Below, piece by piece: positions 47,391 to 58,879 of a stretch of 64,000 nt of DNA; position 1 is the first letter of the stretch, and every line of letters begins with the position of its first letter. The translations under genes were made by a program, and so were the position numbers. The notes beneath the pieces are model-generated. The model saw nothing but the letters and a program-made list of their open reading frames with translations. It searched no databases and was not told where the DNA came from. Source of the stretch: Bactrocera neohumeralis (Eukaryota > Arthropoda > Insecta > Diptera > Tephritidae); contig NW_026089624.1 of NCBI RefSeq assembly GCF_024586455.1, forward strand, positions 15,033,341-15,097,340, given 5' to 3'.

Positions 47391-47604
47391 ATATAATTAT
47401 GAAACTTAATACTTAACCAATTTTCTATCCATCTTCTCTTAACCCCATAATGTACTTACTGTGGTAAATTTTCTCAAAAAATGCAAAAACAATAAATTAC
47501 TATGTATATATATTGAGTTATTGCAAGTAACAGTCATATAAAATGAGTTGGAATATCCGTGTCATGAAAAGACTTGATAGATGAAACATAATAAGTTTAC
47601 TTAC
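47391..47604. other. zfh2 intron, last 0.2 kb before the donor
   Basis: AT-rich sequence next to the 47604 donor (in transcript order, the start of the 34-kb intron). Nothing recognised. Confidence 0.5.
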
Positions 47605-47786
47605 CTGACAAACAGTAGCCACAAGCACTCTCACCATCCGGGTGTTTTTCACGCATATGAATCTCGAGTGTCTCCTGATATTTGTAGTGCCAATTGCATT
47701 GAGGACATTTCAATGTTTTACAAGAATTGCGAGTTGACATTTGAACGCCGGTGTTAAGTCGCGTTGAATTTAAAATCATTTCGCAC
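47605..47786 (-). CDS. zfh2: zfh2 internal exon: C2H2 finger
   Basis: Middle zfh2 exon, 182 nt. Acceptor TTATGTGGCAG| (AG at 47788-47787); donor TTGTCAG|GTAAGT. It starts with the third base of an Arg codon from the upstream exon and ends with the first base of Gly. Translation: CEMILNSTRLNTGVQM, then LKCPQCNWHYKYQETLEIH, MREKHPDGESACGYCLS. KCPxCNWHYKYQ(E/Q)TLE.HM.EKHP is a signature of the ZFHX2/3/4 family, a C2H2 finger (C-x2-C-x12-H-x4-H), and the ACGYC pair then joins to the QQHPRLARGESY of the next exon. The first Met is internal, not a start. 60 residues; splice phases agree on both sides. Confidence 0.95.
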
Positions 47787-49595
47787 CTGCCACATAAACA
47801 AACAAGAGATAAGTATTGGGAGATTTTAACATTATTTTATTTATTTATATGACAAGACTTTTAGATTAATTCGGCAATGTAATTTCAATTAATATATCCA
47901 CTTTTTATATTATTTATTCAGATGAATAATATGATTATTTCATATACTATAATACAGTGTATTCCAATTGCATAAATATTTGATTCTTAATTTTGTTTTT
48001 ATATTAATTTCGCATTTATCTGTGTGCTGTTGCTACCAGAAATTGTATGGTCTCTCAAGTATCGACACACTCTTAATAATAATAGTAATTACTGATAATA
48101 AAAAATTACCAATGCTCATGCATATTTATTCTATGCTTTTGTGAAGAGCATTTGGGGCTGTGCAAATCGGTAGCTAATGAGATACCCGCAACACTGGGTA
48201 GGTGAGTTTACTGTATGCCTGCCGCTGTATCAGCTGCGATACAGTCTGTTGTAACAATACGGGACATATTTTTATTTATATTCATGCAATTGTTCATTTA
48301 TGTTATGAAAGAGGTTGCGTATTTGATTTAATTGAGATTGCTTCATCGGTTTTACGTTTGGTTAGTGTGTTGGGATTTCCGTAATTCCCCAGAGATGCAA
48401 ACGAGGCAAAACGTACGCTTAATTCTGCAGAAGGGGATGGAATCCCACGATGCGTCATAGAAAAGGCAGTTATGTAGGCATGTATGTACGAAGTTTTTCA
48501 ATACTTTGATGAAATAATTTAAGCAATGAGTTTATGAAGTCCCAAGTAATTGCCTATTGTATGAATTCATTGAAAGCTATGCAAAATATCCTAGAGGCAA
48601 TTAACGCTTGCTATGTGTAAGTACGATATACGTTGCTCCGATAACGTGCTCATTTATTTGATTAAGCATAAAAATATTTAAAACATGCAAAGGAAATATA
48701 TACGAACTAGAAATATAGTACATTGAGTTCGGTCGAACCGAAGCCAGAATATTTGAATACTTGATTTTGATCAGAACAATATATTCGAATATTGTAGCAC
48801 TGTCTTATAATATAATAATATATGCCGAAGATTCGGGTTGGTCGATTTTTGATAAAAAGGAGTTTAACTTGCTACATTATCCAGAACGACAGCCGGTTCT
48901 AGGTTAACGAAATTGACCGGATTTTATTCGGCCAAGGTCTATTGTATCGGTTATCTAAGCCCATTTGGATCTGTAAATTTTAGATTAAACGTTGATGTCG
49001 TGATTATTTGTGTTCATTTGGATAAGATACTTCGCCAAAGCTTTGCTACATCTGAAGTCCTAAATTCTATCATGTAGTCTTTCTGCCATTGTAGTCATTC
49101 TGTATCCTCTGTTTCTTTCCTTAGACTTGGCTAACTAAGTCGTATAGGTATATTCTTTCAGCAATGTTAAGGAATGCAGTTGAGTGGAAGATTGGCGACA
49201 GTATTATACTTCTAAAGAATTTTTTTTATCAAGGCGTATTTCGCTACCAGGGGTGATAAATGTAACGTAAATAGTTCAAGGGGGTGGTTATAACCATTTC
49301 ATATAAAGTTTGCTCTTTTAGTATGAACCATTGAAATTCTTGCTTCCAGTATTTTCAAAACATCTCTCTGGGTCTACGTACGTTCGTTTAGATCCAGGGT
49401 ATGTTGCTATTGCGAAATGGCTGGAAACAAGAATATACAGGGATCATTGATTAATAACTCCACATAATACATATAGTAAAATATATACATATACAATCAT
49501 AAACTTAAAAAATTTTAAATGATAATATTCGCAATACATTTACTATTTTAAAAGCTGTGTCTATGTCAAGGGATCAAGTAATAGAGTATTCTTAC
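47787..49595 (-). other. zfh2: zfh2 intron of 1.8 kb
   Basis: Donor CGCTCG|GTAAGAATAC at 49596/49595. It is phase 2, splitting an Arg codon CG|G that is completed by the next exon. Mostly AT-rich. A fragment at about 48880-48960 (CGACAGCCGGTTCTAGGTTA, then CGGATTTTATTCGGCC) matches 60875-60965 and looks like the 3' UTR of a LINE. Confidence 0.85.
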
Positions 49596-51810
49596 CGAGC
49601 GCATTCAACGCCTAATGGCCGTCCGTTGATGTGGTCCGAACATGCGCCGATAGTAAAACTTGGGGTATTGTTAGCCACTGAGACTGCGGCCGCTGCTGCT
49701 GCTGCAGCAGCGACTGCTACAGCAGCAGCTGCATGTTGTTGCTGGGTTGTCGCTGTCACTGTTACTGCCGCAGTTGAGACATTGACAGCTGTAGGAGATG
49801 TGGCCATGTGTGCAGGAGATTTCATAATAGCGCTATTGGTACAACTACCATTATTGCGATTTGGCGAGAATTGCGACGTGTTGTTGGTAAACTGGTGGTT
49901 TGAAATGTGATATGGAGGCGTCTTTAATTGTTGAATTTCGCAATTTTCGCCATCGTTATGGTCGGCATGTTCGGAATAATTGCCACTAATGTCGGAAAAG
50001 GCTTTTTGCTGCTGTAAAGTAAGATGCTGTTGCAAAAAATCAGTGAACAATTTAGCGTTAGTTTTGTGTGCATCTGTAGTACCACAGTTGAAATTTAGGT
50101 CATCAGATAAAGCTGCCAAAGAAGCTTGTAAGCAGCTGAGTTGAGTAGGCGTGGGTGCAATGGTCACTAATCCCGGTTGAGGGGGGTCAAAGGAGCTACT
50201 GGACATTGTTGCAATTTTTCGTTGCTGCTGCTGCAAAAATGTAACTGTGGCTGCCAGTGTATCTGTTGAATTCAACATATTATCTTCCTCTGATACTGTT
50301 CCTGAAGGCTCTTGAAAATGTTCACAGTCACCTTGAGTAATTGGAGCATTAGCTGCTAATGTGGACATTTGCAGCATTTTATCATGGCTTTCCCGAAATG
50401 TTGACAAAGGTGGGCTAAGGATGTCTGAATATAAACCGCGTTTGTCATTATTGCCCATATCACAGGTCATAGAGGTGTTTTTGGTTGTAGGGATTGGGGA
50501 CGCTATCAATCTGGGCTTCAATTGAACATCAGCATTTGAGCATAAAACGCTGCCAGATGTAATTCTAGTGTCAAAACTATGTGTCTCGTCCAGTTTAGTA
50601 ATATTTTCTGATTCTTTTTTTGGTAATAACAGTGTGGAAGCTCCTAACATATTTTCTGTTGAGGGAAAAAGTGGTGGTGATATCGATGCACTTTGGACTG
50701 TACTGTCGACGGATTCTATGGGTGCACTTGCCTTAATTTTTTGCTGCTGTTGTTGTTCACTGCTGTCAAATTTAGGGCCTGATAACAGTGTTGTTACTGC
50801 TATCGTTGGCACAGGAACGTTCACCTCATATTGCTGCTCCTGGAGCATACATTTGGAGAATGAGGTTGTTAGCAATAGATGGCTATCGTTAATACATTCT
50901 ATTGCGCTGGACAACGTATTTGGTACTGTTTTTGATGGTGACAACGCTGTCTGCGTTTTTGGAACTACTGATGACTCTGGGTAAGTTGACGGTGAAGATG
51001 GCGATAGTGAATTAGAGTGTGACGATATTGGCGCTGGTTTTTCCGATTTTTCACGTATTACACATCCTGCAGTCGATTTCTCAGAGTTGGAAGTATCAAC
51101 CGTACTATCTATTCTACAAGAAAATACCTGTGATGTACCCTCATTAAATTGAATATCAGTCTCAGAATTTAAATTGTCGTTTTGGATTACATTGAGCACA
51201 TCAATTGGCTCAAGGAATGATATTTGCGGCCGTTCATCCATATTTTGCGGCTGTATAATTACGCTCGAGTATTCGCGGTTTAATAAATGCTGTTCTTTTG
51301 CTTGTAGTGTCAGTTGATGTTCTGTGTTAGCATGTAAGCTAAATGATTTTGTGTTCCCAAATGATAGTTTGCATATAAAACACATCAATATCGGCTTTTG
51401 TATTTTGGAAGATATTTTGTGGCCATTACTACTATCGCTATCGTTGTCGTCAAAAGTGCTGTATCGGCTACGCTGTTGCTGTTCGATATACAATTTTCTG
51501 AACTCCGTTTTCTCCACACTGCTTTTGTCGGTGGCGGTAGTGTTAGCAACGTTGGCAGTTGTAGCATCCTGAGCACTCACAATTCGAAATGAATGTATAC
51601 GAGGGCTTGCGCTGCATTTTAACGCATCGGGTCTTTGTCCATCTTGACCACCTGGTGCTTCCTCTAACGTAGTCGATGATGTATTCAATGTTGTTGTTGT
51701 CGCACTTGCTACAGTAGTTGTTGTTAAGTTTATAGTTGCAATATTTGTTTCCCCAACCACGTTTGACGCCAGTAATTGCTTAGATTCAGTCGTTTTTTGT
51801 ACTGTTTTTG
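49596..51810 (-). CDS. zfh2: zfh2 long N-terminal-region exon
   Basis: About 2.2 kb, open throughout. Near its 5' end (residues 127-148 counting from the GTG at 51760) is one C2H2 finger, LMCFICKLSFGNTKSFSLHA..EH, C-x2-C-x12-H-x4-H, followed by LNREYSSVIIQ and RPQISFLEPIDV, conserved landmarks of the ZFHX family. The rest is low complexity: Ser/Thr-rich acidic stretches, QQQQQ runs and, near the 3' end, a long poly-Ala/Val tract (AAVAVAAAAAAAAAVSVA). It ends GVECAR with the donor splitting the last Arg. No in-frame Met lies upstream: the frame is open to 51832 and stops (TGA) at 51835-51833, so an acceptor is needed; AACAG at 51811-51813 is the best guess. Upstream coding exons are outside the window. 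Confidence 0.9.
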
Positions 51811-53682
51811 CTGTTAATTCATGGCATGAAATTCAGAACTAAAAAATTAGTTGAATTGTCTATTATTTAGGAATAACTTATAATCAAATAAAGTAAAGAG
51901 GGGCTGATTTCGTCCACATCCGAACTCTAGATGATTTCGCAATTTGAAGAAATTAAAATTATGTCTTCAAAAATGTTTAAAGTATAGTTCTTTTAAAACA
52001 ACTGTTTAATAATAGACCAAATTTTCAACTGATAAAACCATTGACGCAAGTTTTTGGTATCAGATTGATTATACTATATTTGACATTTCTATTAACATCA
52101 TAACATTGATGTTAGAGGTATGACCCGATGCTAAGCTTATTTGTTCTAATTTTGACACAAATTCAAATTTTATTTTAGGCAATATTTCCACTTACTTTCA
52201 TTCCTCGTATAATAAACCGCATACATACATTATTGTATTTTGGACATAAAATTATAAAACCCTCTCAAAGGAAACATAACCAGTTAACTTTTGTGATATA
52301 TCTAACGTAGTGACTGATATATAGTATTCAGCATAGAGTCAAATGCAATAACGAACATTATTACGTCACTTACGATGGGGATTAGGGGATGGTCTGAATC
52401 AATTTCATACATTTTTACCAAGTACTTTTAGTATTTTTTAACATAAACATTATATGGAGCAAGGCTTAATTATTACTCCAAAAAAAAATTTATTATTTTT
52501 CGTACATAAAAATACTTTGCAAAGTGCACCAAGAAATAGCTTATAGCTAACTTGTTTCATTATAAATTTGTATTGTAAAATCTGCATTTAATGACAACAA
52601 AATAAATAATTCACTAATAAACTTCTTTATAATTAGTAAAAGTCTTAAGTTTTTTCTGACTGTTCAGACTTTAAAAGGAGTTTTTAATATACTTAGTCCA
52701 CACAGCTACCATCATTTGCGAATAATACTCTTCACAAGGATGGAGAAAGGCGACGTGGAATCATCTTGTCACTTCCTTCTCTATGGGTCTATTTAAATGA
52801 CAGCTATATTCTATAGTGATCCGATCTGAAATTTTTTTTCGGAGATTTCATCACTGCTGTAGACAATATTCCCTGCCAGATTTCTCGTCAAATAAAAAAG
52901 GCCAGTTTGTATGGCAGCTATATGCTATAGTAATCCGAAATCGTCGGTTCCGACAAATGAGCAGCTTCTTAAAAAGAGAAGAACGTTTCAGATCGATATT
53001 TTAAAAACTATAAGAGTAGTTCGCATATATGTATATGGACAGGCGGTTTCACACGTTTATTTCTGGTAGCTACAAATTTCATAGCAAACTTAAACAAAAA
53101 ATAAGAGGACTTAGAAACACCAGATCAATTTGAAGTTCCTCATGTATGAATACAAATTTTCCGTCCATTGTTTGTTAAAGTACTTCAAATGCTTTCACTA
53201 AGTGGCCCAACAGATTTACAGTTTGAAGAAATCTCCTGCTTCATTCCTTTGGTGGCCAGCAAACCAAAAATATAGTCCATTAGTTTTGAAAATTTCGAAT
53301 GAATATAACTCCTAATAGCTTCAGTGCTTATTACTAGCTCTAACAATCTACTTATATTTTCTAAAAAAAATATTATAAATAAGAGCTTTGTTTAATTGGT
53401 GAGGGTTAAACTAACAAATAATAATCAGCACAGAAATTTGAATATAAGCGCATTCTTAGAAAATATGATAATAGAATATGTAAAAAATCTGCTTACCATT
53501 CAAAATTGAATCTTGCGTCGAGCTTTCTGTAGCGATTATGAATGCATTACCATCTAAATTGAAAACGATTTTTCCTTGAAAAAGTTCGACATCTGCTCTT
53601 AACATTGGTTCTTGGTCATCCGTTTCAAGGTTCTAAAATGTAAATTAAAAATTCTGTTACTTATGTGAACTTATAAATAATA
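51811..53682 (-). other. zfh2: zfh2 upstream intron, with R3 debris
   Basis: Non-coding AT-rich sequence. About 52780-53050 is a reversed R3-type fragment (CAGCTATATGCTATAGTAAT, GACAAATGAGCAGCTTCTT), compare 35200-35260. No exon of the zfh2 family recognised to 64000. Confidence 0.5.
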
Positions 53683-54689
53683 GGTTGTCAAAAAAGTCTT
53701 GTGGATGCAAAAGAACCTCCCATCCGAGTTCCTGGAGCTTCTGGCGCGTCACTAAAGATGTGTGTGGCCTGGCGTTGTCCTTATGGAAGACAATTCGGCC
53801 TCTGTTGATCAAAGATGGCCTCTTCTGCATGAGTGCTGCCTTCAATCGGTCCAATTGTTGGCAGTACAGGTCCGAATTGAGCGTTTGGCCATAGGGGAGC
53901 AGCTCATAGTGGATTATTCCCTGGCAATCCCACCAAACACACAGAAGAACCTTCCTGGCCGTCAATCAAGGCTTGGCCACCGTCTGGACCGCTTCACTGC
54001 TTTTTAACCACGACCGTTTCCGCCTTACGTTATCGTAAGTGACCCACTTTTCATCGCCAGTCACCATACGCTTCAAAAACGGGTCGATTTCGTTGCGATT
54101 CAGAAGCAATTCGCATGCGTCGATACGGTCAAAGATGTTTTTTTGCGTCAATTCGTGTGGCACCCATACATCGAGCTTCTTAGTGACTTTAAGCTTCTTC
54201 AAATGGCTTATAACGGTTTGATGACTCATGCCCACCTCTTGACCGATGCTACGGTTGCTACTATGCCGGTCTCTTTCGACCAATTCAGCGATTTTATCGC
54301 AATTTTCGACGACAGGCCTTCCGGAGCGTGGCGCATCTTCGACCACCTCTACACAAGAAGGGAAACGTTGAAACCATCGTTGTGCGGTGGAAATGGAAAC
54401 TGTATCGGGTCCATAAACTGCACAAATTTTATTGGCGGCTTAAGATGCTTTTTTGCCTTTATCGTAGTAGTACTGTAAAATATGCCGTATTTTCTCTTTA
54501 TTTTGCTCCATGTTTGCGACGCTATAACTCACGAACGACTTAAAAGAAACGACAACCAATCAAACACGTGTTAGCGCGTGAAATGAGCTTTCCAAAAAGG
54601 TATAGCATGACCCGATGCGACGAATAAAACTAGAACTACGCGCTTTCAGCGCCAACTAGCGAAACTACCGCAAGACTTTTTTGACAACC
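53683..54689 (-). mobile_element. mariner, internally deleted, both ends present
   Basis: The ends GGTTGTCAAAAAAGTCTTG and CAAGACTTTTTTGACAACC are exact reverse complements. The left flank is TA (53681-53682); the right flank reads CATTA, so one target TA is mutated or the border is off by a base or two. The transposase is on the minus strand. It starts at about 54511 with MEQNKEKIRHILQYYYDKGK, has a stop soon after (KAS then TAA) and a second stop before LTARKVLLCVWW. Catalytic MVTGDEKW and HKDNARPH are present, then coding runs straight into the inverted repeat at WEVLLHPQ, so the third Asp and the C-terminus are deleted. Confidence 0.85.
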
Positions 54690-55099
54690 CATTATTTCTT
54701 CATTATGTAGTCAATTTTGAGAGCCGAAATTTGTGTAAAAACCAAATGTCCGAATTTTTTTTATACTGTGTATGAAATCTCTTAGGCGTGTTAGATTCTT
54801 AAGATTACATACTTGTGATTAAAGAAATCGGATTTTAAGCCAAGCGAAGCATATAATTAAGAAGGAAATATTTCTTATATTTTTGATATTAAGTACAAAA
54901 TCTTAGAAAATATATTTTTAAGATATTTCAGATATTGACCGATATGACCATGTAATTTACTTCACAGGTGCATTTCTTTTATCAACTATAATTAGTATTT
55001 ATTATAACTAAATCTGAAAACGTAACCGGCTAATGGTTTGCACGAAACAGAAAATTTCTTGCTACTGATAGAAATTATTATACTTGTATTTGGTACATG
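54690..55099. repeat. R3-type debris
   Basis: No gene. CTTCACAGGTGCATTTCTTTT at about 54960-54980 matches the R3 end region near 35595-35620 in reverse. Otherwise AT-rich. Confidence 0.4.
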
Positions 55100-55345
55100 A
55101 AAGTATAGGTATGTGAAACAGCCGTCGCTCTCGCGAGTTGGCTGGAACCAGTATTAATACCAACAATACTGTCAGCCTGGAAGTCCAACTCAAAATAAGT
55201 CTTGCAAAAGGTGATACTTCGGACTGAGTTGGCAATTAAGAAGTAAAGTCCACTCTCGACGAACAAAGAGCAAACTCTATAAGTCACTCATTATTCCCGT
55301 CCTGACGCGCTGTTGTTAACTCGGCTACAACCTCGTAAGCTGTGT
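55100..55345 (+). repeat. RTE-type LINE copy E, small fragment
   Basis: Reads through the YLGTS..NT.NNVSLE region of RTE ORF2 (CAGCCTGGAAGTCCAACTC), then the CTCTCGACGAACAAAGAGC block and skips to GCGCTGTTGTTAACTCGGCT near the tail. An internally deleted scrap of the same family as copies A-D. Confidence 0.7.
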
Positions 55346-56525
55346 CTTTTTTCAATCAACCTTGATATCTCTCTTCCATCACTTTTAACAGCTCTCTTTT
55401 TTTCGCACCATAAATACCTAATTTATTGCTAGTATAATCTAACTTGATACTATATTTATCTTATAATCTTGAAGTATGTCGCAATATATTCGACTTGAAC
55501 TTCTTTAAAATTTGGAGCTTTATGATTACTTAGGAAAATTTGGACTATCAACACTAAACTTTTCCAAGCTATAGGTACTTTTACTTTTCGGAACAGTCAT
55601 AACTTTGATAAAATCTGTTTATTTAATGATTTGCTGTATTTGAGGACAAATAAATAGTTCGCCTTTTAGTCGGGAATTTTCTAGAAAAAAAATCACTAAA
55701 ACTAAAGACAAATTGTCTCTCCATTCCTAGCTTGATCGCGAATTAGACCAGTGAGTTCATTTCCTCACTTTGGTGTAAATATTTCACGTTCTTATTCACA
55801 TCTATTGGCAGACTGTAACAATAATTATTTGTCAACATTCCATGCAAATTAGTTTTGAAACGAAAGCGAAATTTCCATTGAGTAAAACAGGACATTTTGC
55901 AGACCGTAATTCTAGATATCTCCACGTTTTATTTTTAGTAAAACCTTAAAACGTTTCGCCTAATTTTGCACATATTTGTGCCATGGAGGCTGAGAATTAG
56001 AATAACGTGACGTGTGAATGCGCGAAAAGTACCCTTACCATGACTGGATTGTGGATGAGCAATAAATGTTTTTTTGTTTTTGTAGAGCTGTACACCAAGA
56101 GAAATTACAACATTTACATAATATAAACAACTGTAGAACGTAAATATAAAAAAGCGTTATTACTCAATTATGTTAGCGAAACCTCGTAGTAGTCTTTGCA
56201 TACCGAGTGGAATGCAGACAATTAGACTGAATGCCAATTGATAAATTATAAGATATTAAATTATATTGTATATACATAAATGACTGCACAGCTCCACAAA
56301 AAAAAAGTCGTTGAGGTTTTACTTTCACAATCCTCCAAAAACATGGCGAATTTTGAGTGGTAAATTCTACTTTTTACACTTTTTTAAATATTTACGGATT
56401 TGCTTGAAACTTGTTACTCGAGGGTTCTTTAGGTCGCTGATTACGAATCTGAGCTTAGATTTTGAAAATTCAAAATGCCGAATTCGCTTGAAACATGTTT
56501 CACGAGGGTTTTCGTTAACGCTGCT
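55346..56525. other. no recognised gene
   Basis: More than 1 kb of AT-rich intronic sequence with nothing identified. Short minus-strand frames here have no family signature. Confidence 0.4.
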
Positions 56526-58665
56526 TTGCTTAGAAGGTCACGCAAGTGAGGAAAATTCTCTGATCGCCATCCACTTGGGAGTGGCCAGAAACGATTCTTT
56601 TACATATGGCACAAGCAGCTAACGACTTCCGGTCTGTGACCAAGTATCCTCTATTTATATTTTCTATTCGACTTGCACTGCTGCTCTCTGAGAGCACTCG
56701 TCAACAACTCGGTAGAAGGGAACTGTGGGACGGCATTTCAAACTCCTTACGTACACCTGCAACCGAAACCATTGGTTTTCGGAGAATGCAAAAAAACAGC
56801 TGGTACGCCGAGGAGTGCCGTGTCGCAGCGGAGAGATAACAGACTGCCTAGCTCGCAACGTTACGATTGACCACAACACGTGCGGGATGGGATAGATAGC
56901 GAGAGTTGAAGAGGGAAGCAAGACGCATTTACAGACAGAAAAAGAGAGAGGCCGAAATGCGTGAGTATGAAGAGCTTGACAAGCTGGCCGAAAGGGGTAA
57001 TGCTCGAAAATTCTACGAAAAAATGCGGCGGCTAACTGAAGGTTTCAAGGCCAGAGCATACTCTTGTAGAACCCCCAAAGGTGATCTAGTCACCGATGCC
57101 CAGAGCATACTTAAATTATGGAGGTAACACTTCTCCAGCCTGCTGAATGGCAGTGAATGCACAACACCAGGAGAAGGCGAACCCGATTCCCCAATCGATG
57201 ACGATGACCAGACGTTCCATTGCCCGACCATGAAGAAGTTCGAATAGCAAATACCCGTCTGAAGAACAACAAAGCAACCGGGGCCGATGGATTACCGGCC
57301 GAGCTATTCAAACACGGCGGCAAAGAACTGATAAGAAGCATGCATCAGCTTCTTTGCAAAATATGGTCGAACGACAGCATGCCCAACGATTGGAATTTTA
57401 GTGAGCTTTGCCCAATCCACAAAAAGGGAGACCCCACAATCTGCGCCAACTACCGTGGGATAAGCCTCCTTAACATCGCGTATAAGGTTCTATCGAGCGT
57501 ATTGTTTGAAAGATTAAAGCGCATCGACAACAAACTGATTAGACCTTATCAGTGTGGCTTTAGACCTGAAAATATCACCAGCTGACCAGATATTCACCAT
57601 GCGCCAAATTTTGGAAAAGGCCCGTGAAAGGAGAATCGACATACACCACCTCTTCGTCAATTTCAAAGCTGATTTCGACAGCACGCAAAAAAGCTGCCTC
57701 TATGCCGGCCTGTCTGAAATTGTTATCTTCTCCGATCCATTCGATACCAAACGAGGGTTCAGACAAGGCGACTGCCTATCGTGCGACTTTTTCAATCTGC
57801 TGCTATAAAAAATAATTCGAGCTGCAGAACTTAATCGAGCAGGTTCAATCTTTTATAAGAGTGTACAGCTGCTGGCGTATGCCAATGATATCAATGGCTT
57901 CAACAACCGCGCCGTTAGTTCTGTTTTCTCCACACTGGACAAGGAAGCAAAGCAAATGGGTCCGGCAGTGAAGGAGGGCAAGACAAAATATCTCCTGTCA
58001 TCAAACAAACAGCCGTCGTACTCGCGTTGGCACCCACGTCACTGTTGACAGTCATAACTTTGAAGTTGCAGATAGTTTCGTATATTTGGGAATCAGTGTA
58101 AACACCACCAACAATGTCAGCCTGGAAATTCAAAGCAGGATAACTCTTGCCAACAGGTGCTACTTCGGAATGAGTAGGCAATTGAGAAGTAAAGTCCTCT
58201 CTCGACGTCAAAAACCAAACTCTATAAGTTACTCATAATTCCCGTCCTGCTATATGGTGCAAAGGCTTGGACGATGACAACAACTTGATGAGTCGACGTT
58301 GAGAGTTTTCGGTCCTTTGCGCGTTGGACACGGCGAATATCACATTCGACGGCTGTATGAGATATACGATGACAATGACATAGTTCAGTGAATTAAAAGA
58401 CAGCGGCTACGTTGACTAGGCCATGTTGTCCGAATGGACGAAAACACTCCAGCTCTGAAAGTATTCGATGTGGTACCCGCCGGGGGAAACAGAGGAAGAG
58501 GACGACCTCCCCTCCGTTTGAAAGACCAGGTGGAGAAGGACCTGGCTTCGCTTGGAATATCCAATTGGCGCCATGTAGCGAAAAGAAGAAACGACTGGCA
58601 CGCTGTTGTTAACTCGGCTATAATCGCGTGAGCGGTGTCTACGCCAATAAAGAAGAAGAAGAAGC
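56526..58665 (+). mobile_element. RTE-type LINE copy D, decayed
   Basis: The leader (56526-56640) equals the leader of copy A (AGTGGCCAGAAACGATTCTT). After a deletion, the linker and RT domain follow: KLAERGNARKFYEKMRRLTE, ATGADGLPAELFKHGGKELI at about 57262, CPIHKKGDPTICANYRGISL, IAYKVLSSVLFERLK, HHLFVNFKADFDSTQ, FDTKRGFRQGDCLSC, LAYANDIN (YADD box changed to YAND) at about 57875, VKEGKTKYLLSSNKQ and YLGISVNTTNNVSLEIQ. The C-terminal DRLH..RWLGHV-like part and the RGRGRPP tail end near 58640, followed by a (GAA)n run. Frameshifts, stops and small deletions throughout. Confidence 0.85.
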
Positions 58666-58879
58666 ATGCATATTTGCATTTATATCAATGTTTACAAACA
58701 GCACTCCAGTGGTAGATGACTTTTGGTAGTAAGTTTTGTATATGCTGAGACGCCATACGTCTCCGACACGTATGTTTATGGTTTGTTTTATTTTTACTAT
58801 TTTTGAGTGATTATTAGTTGCTGTGTTGTTTATTAAAATTTAGTACATATAAGTATAAATAAAATCAAAATAAAAAAAA
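58666..58879. other. no recognised gene
   Basis: Short AT-rich spacer between an RTE tail and a piggyBac remnant. The left end of the piggyBac element should lie here but was not found. Confidence 0.35.

Larger units (their letters stand above)
13245..47604 (-). other. zfh2: zfh2 intron of about 34.4 kb
   Basis: The donor is TTTGTCAG|GTAAGTAAAC with its GT at 47604-47603. The acceptor AG is at 13246-13245. The intron splits a Gly codon (G|GT), so exons 47605-47786 and 11310-13244 join in frame. Nearly all of the interval is transposable-element sequence, listed separately. No exon-like ORF of the zfh2 family was found in it. Confidence 0.9.

Noticed and set aside
49557..49910. Plus-strand 117-residue frame, Ala-rich
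   Set aside because: Antisense of the zfh2 Ala/Gln tract; GCA/TGC repeats read as Ala on both strands.
50568..50984. Plus-strand 138-residue frame
   Set aside because: Antisense shadow within the long zfh2 exon.
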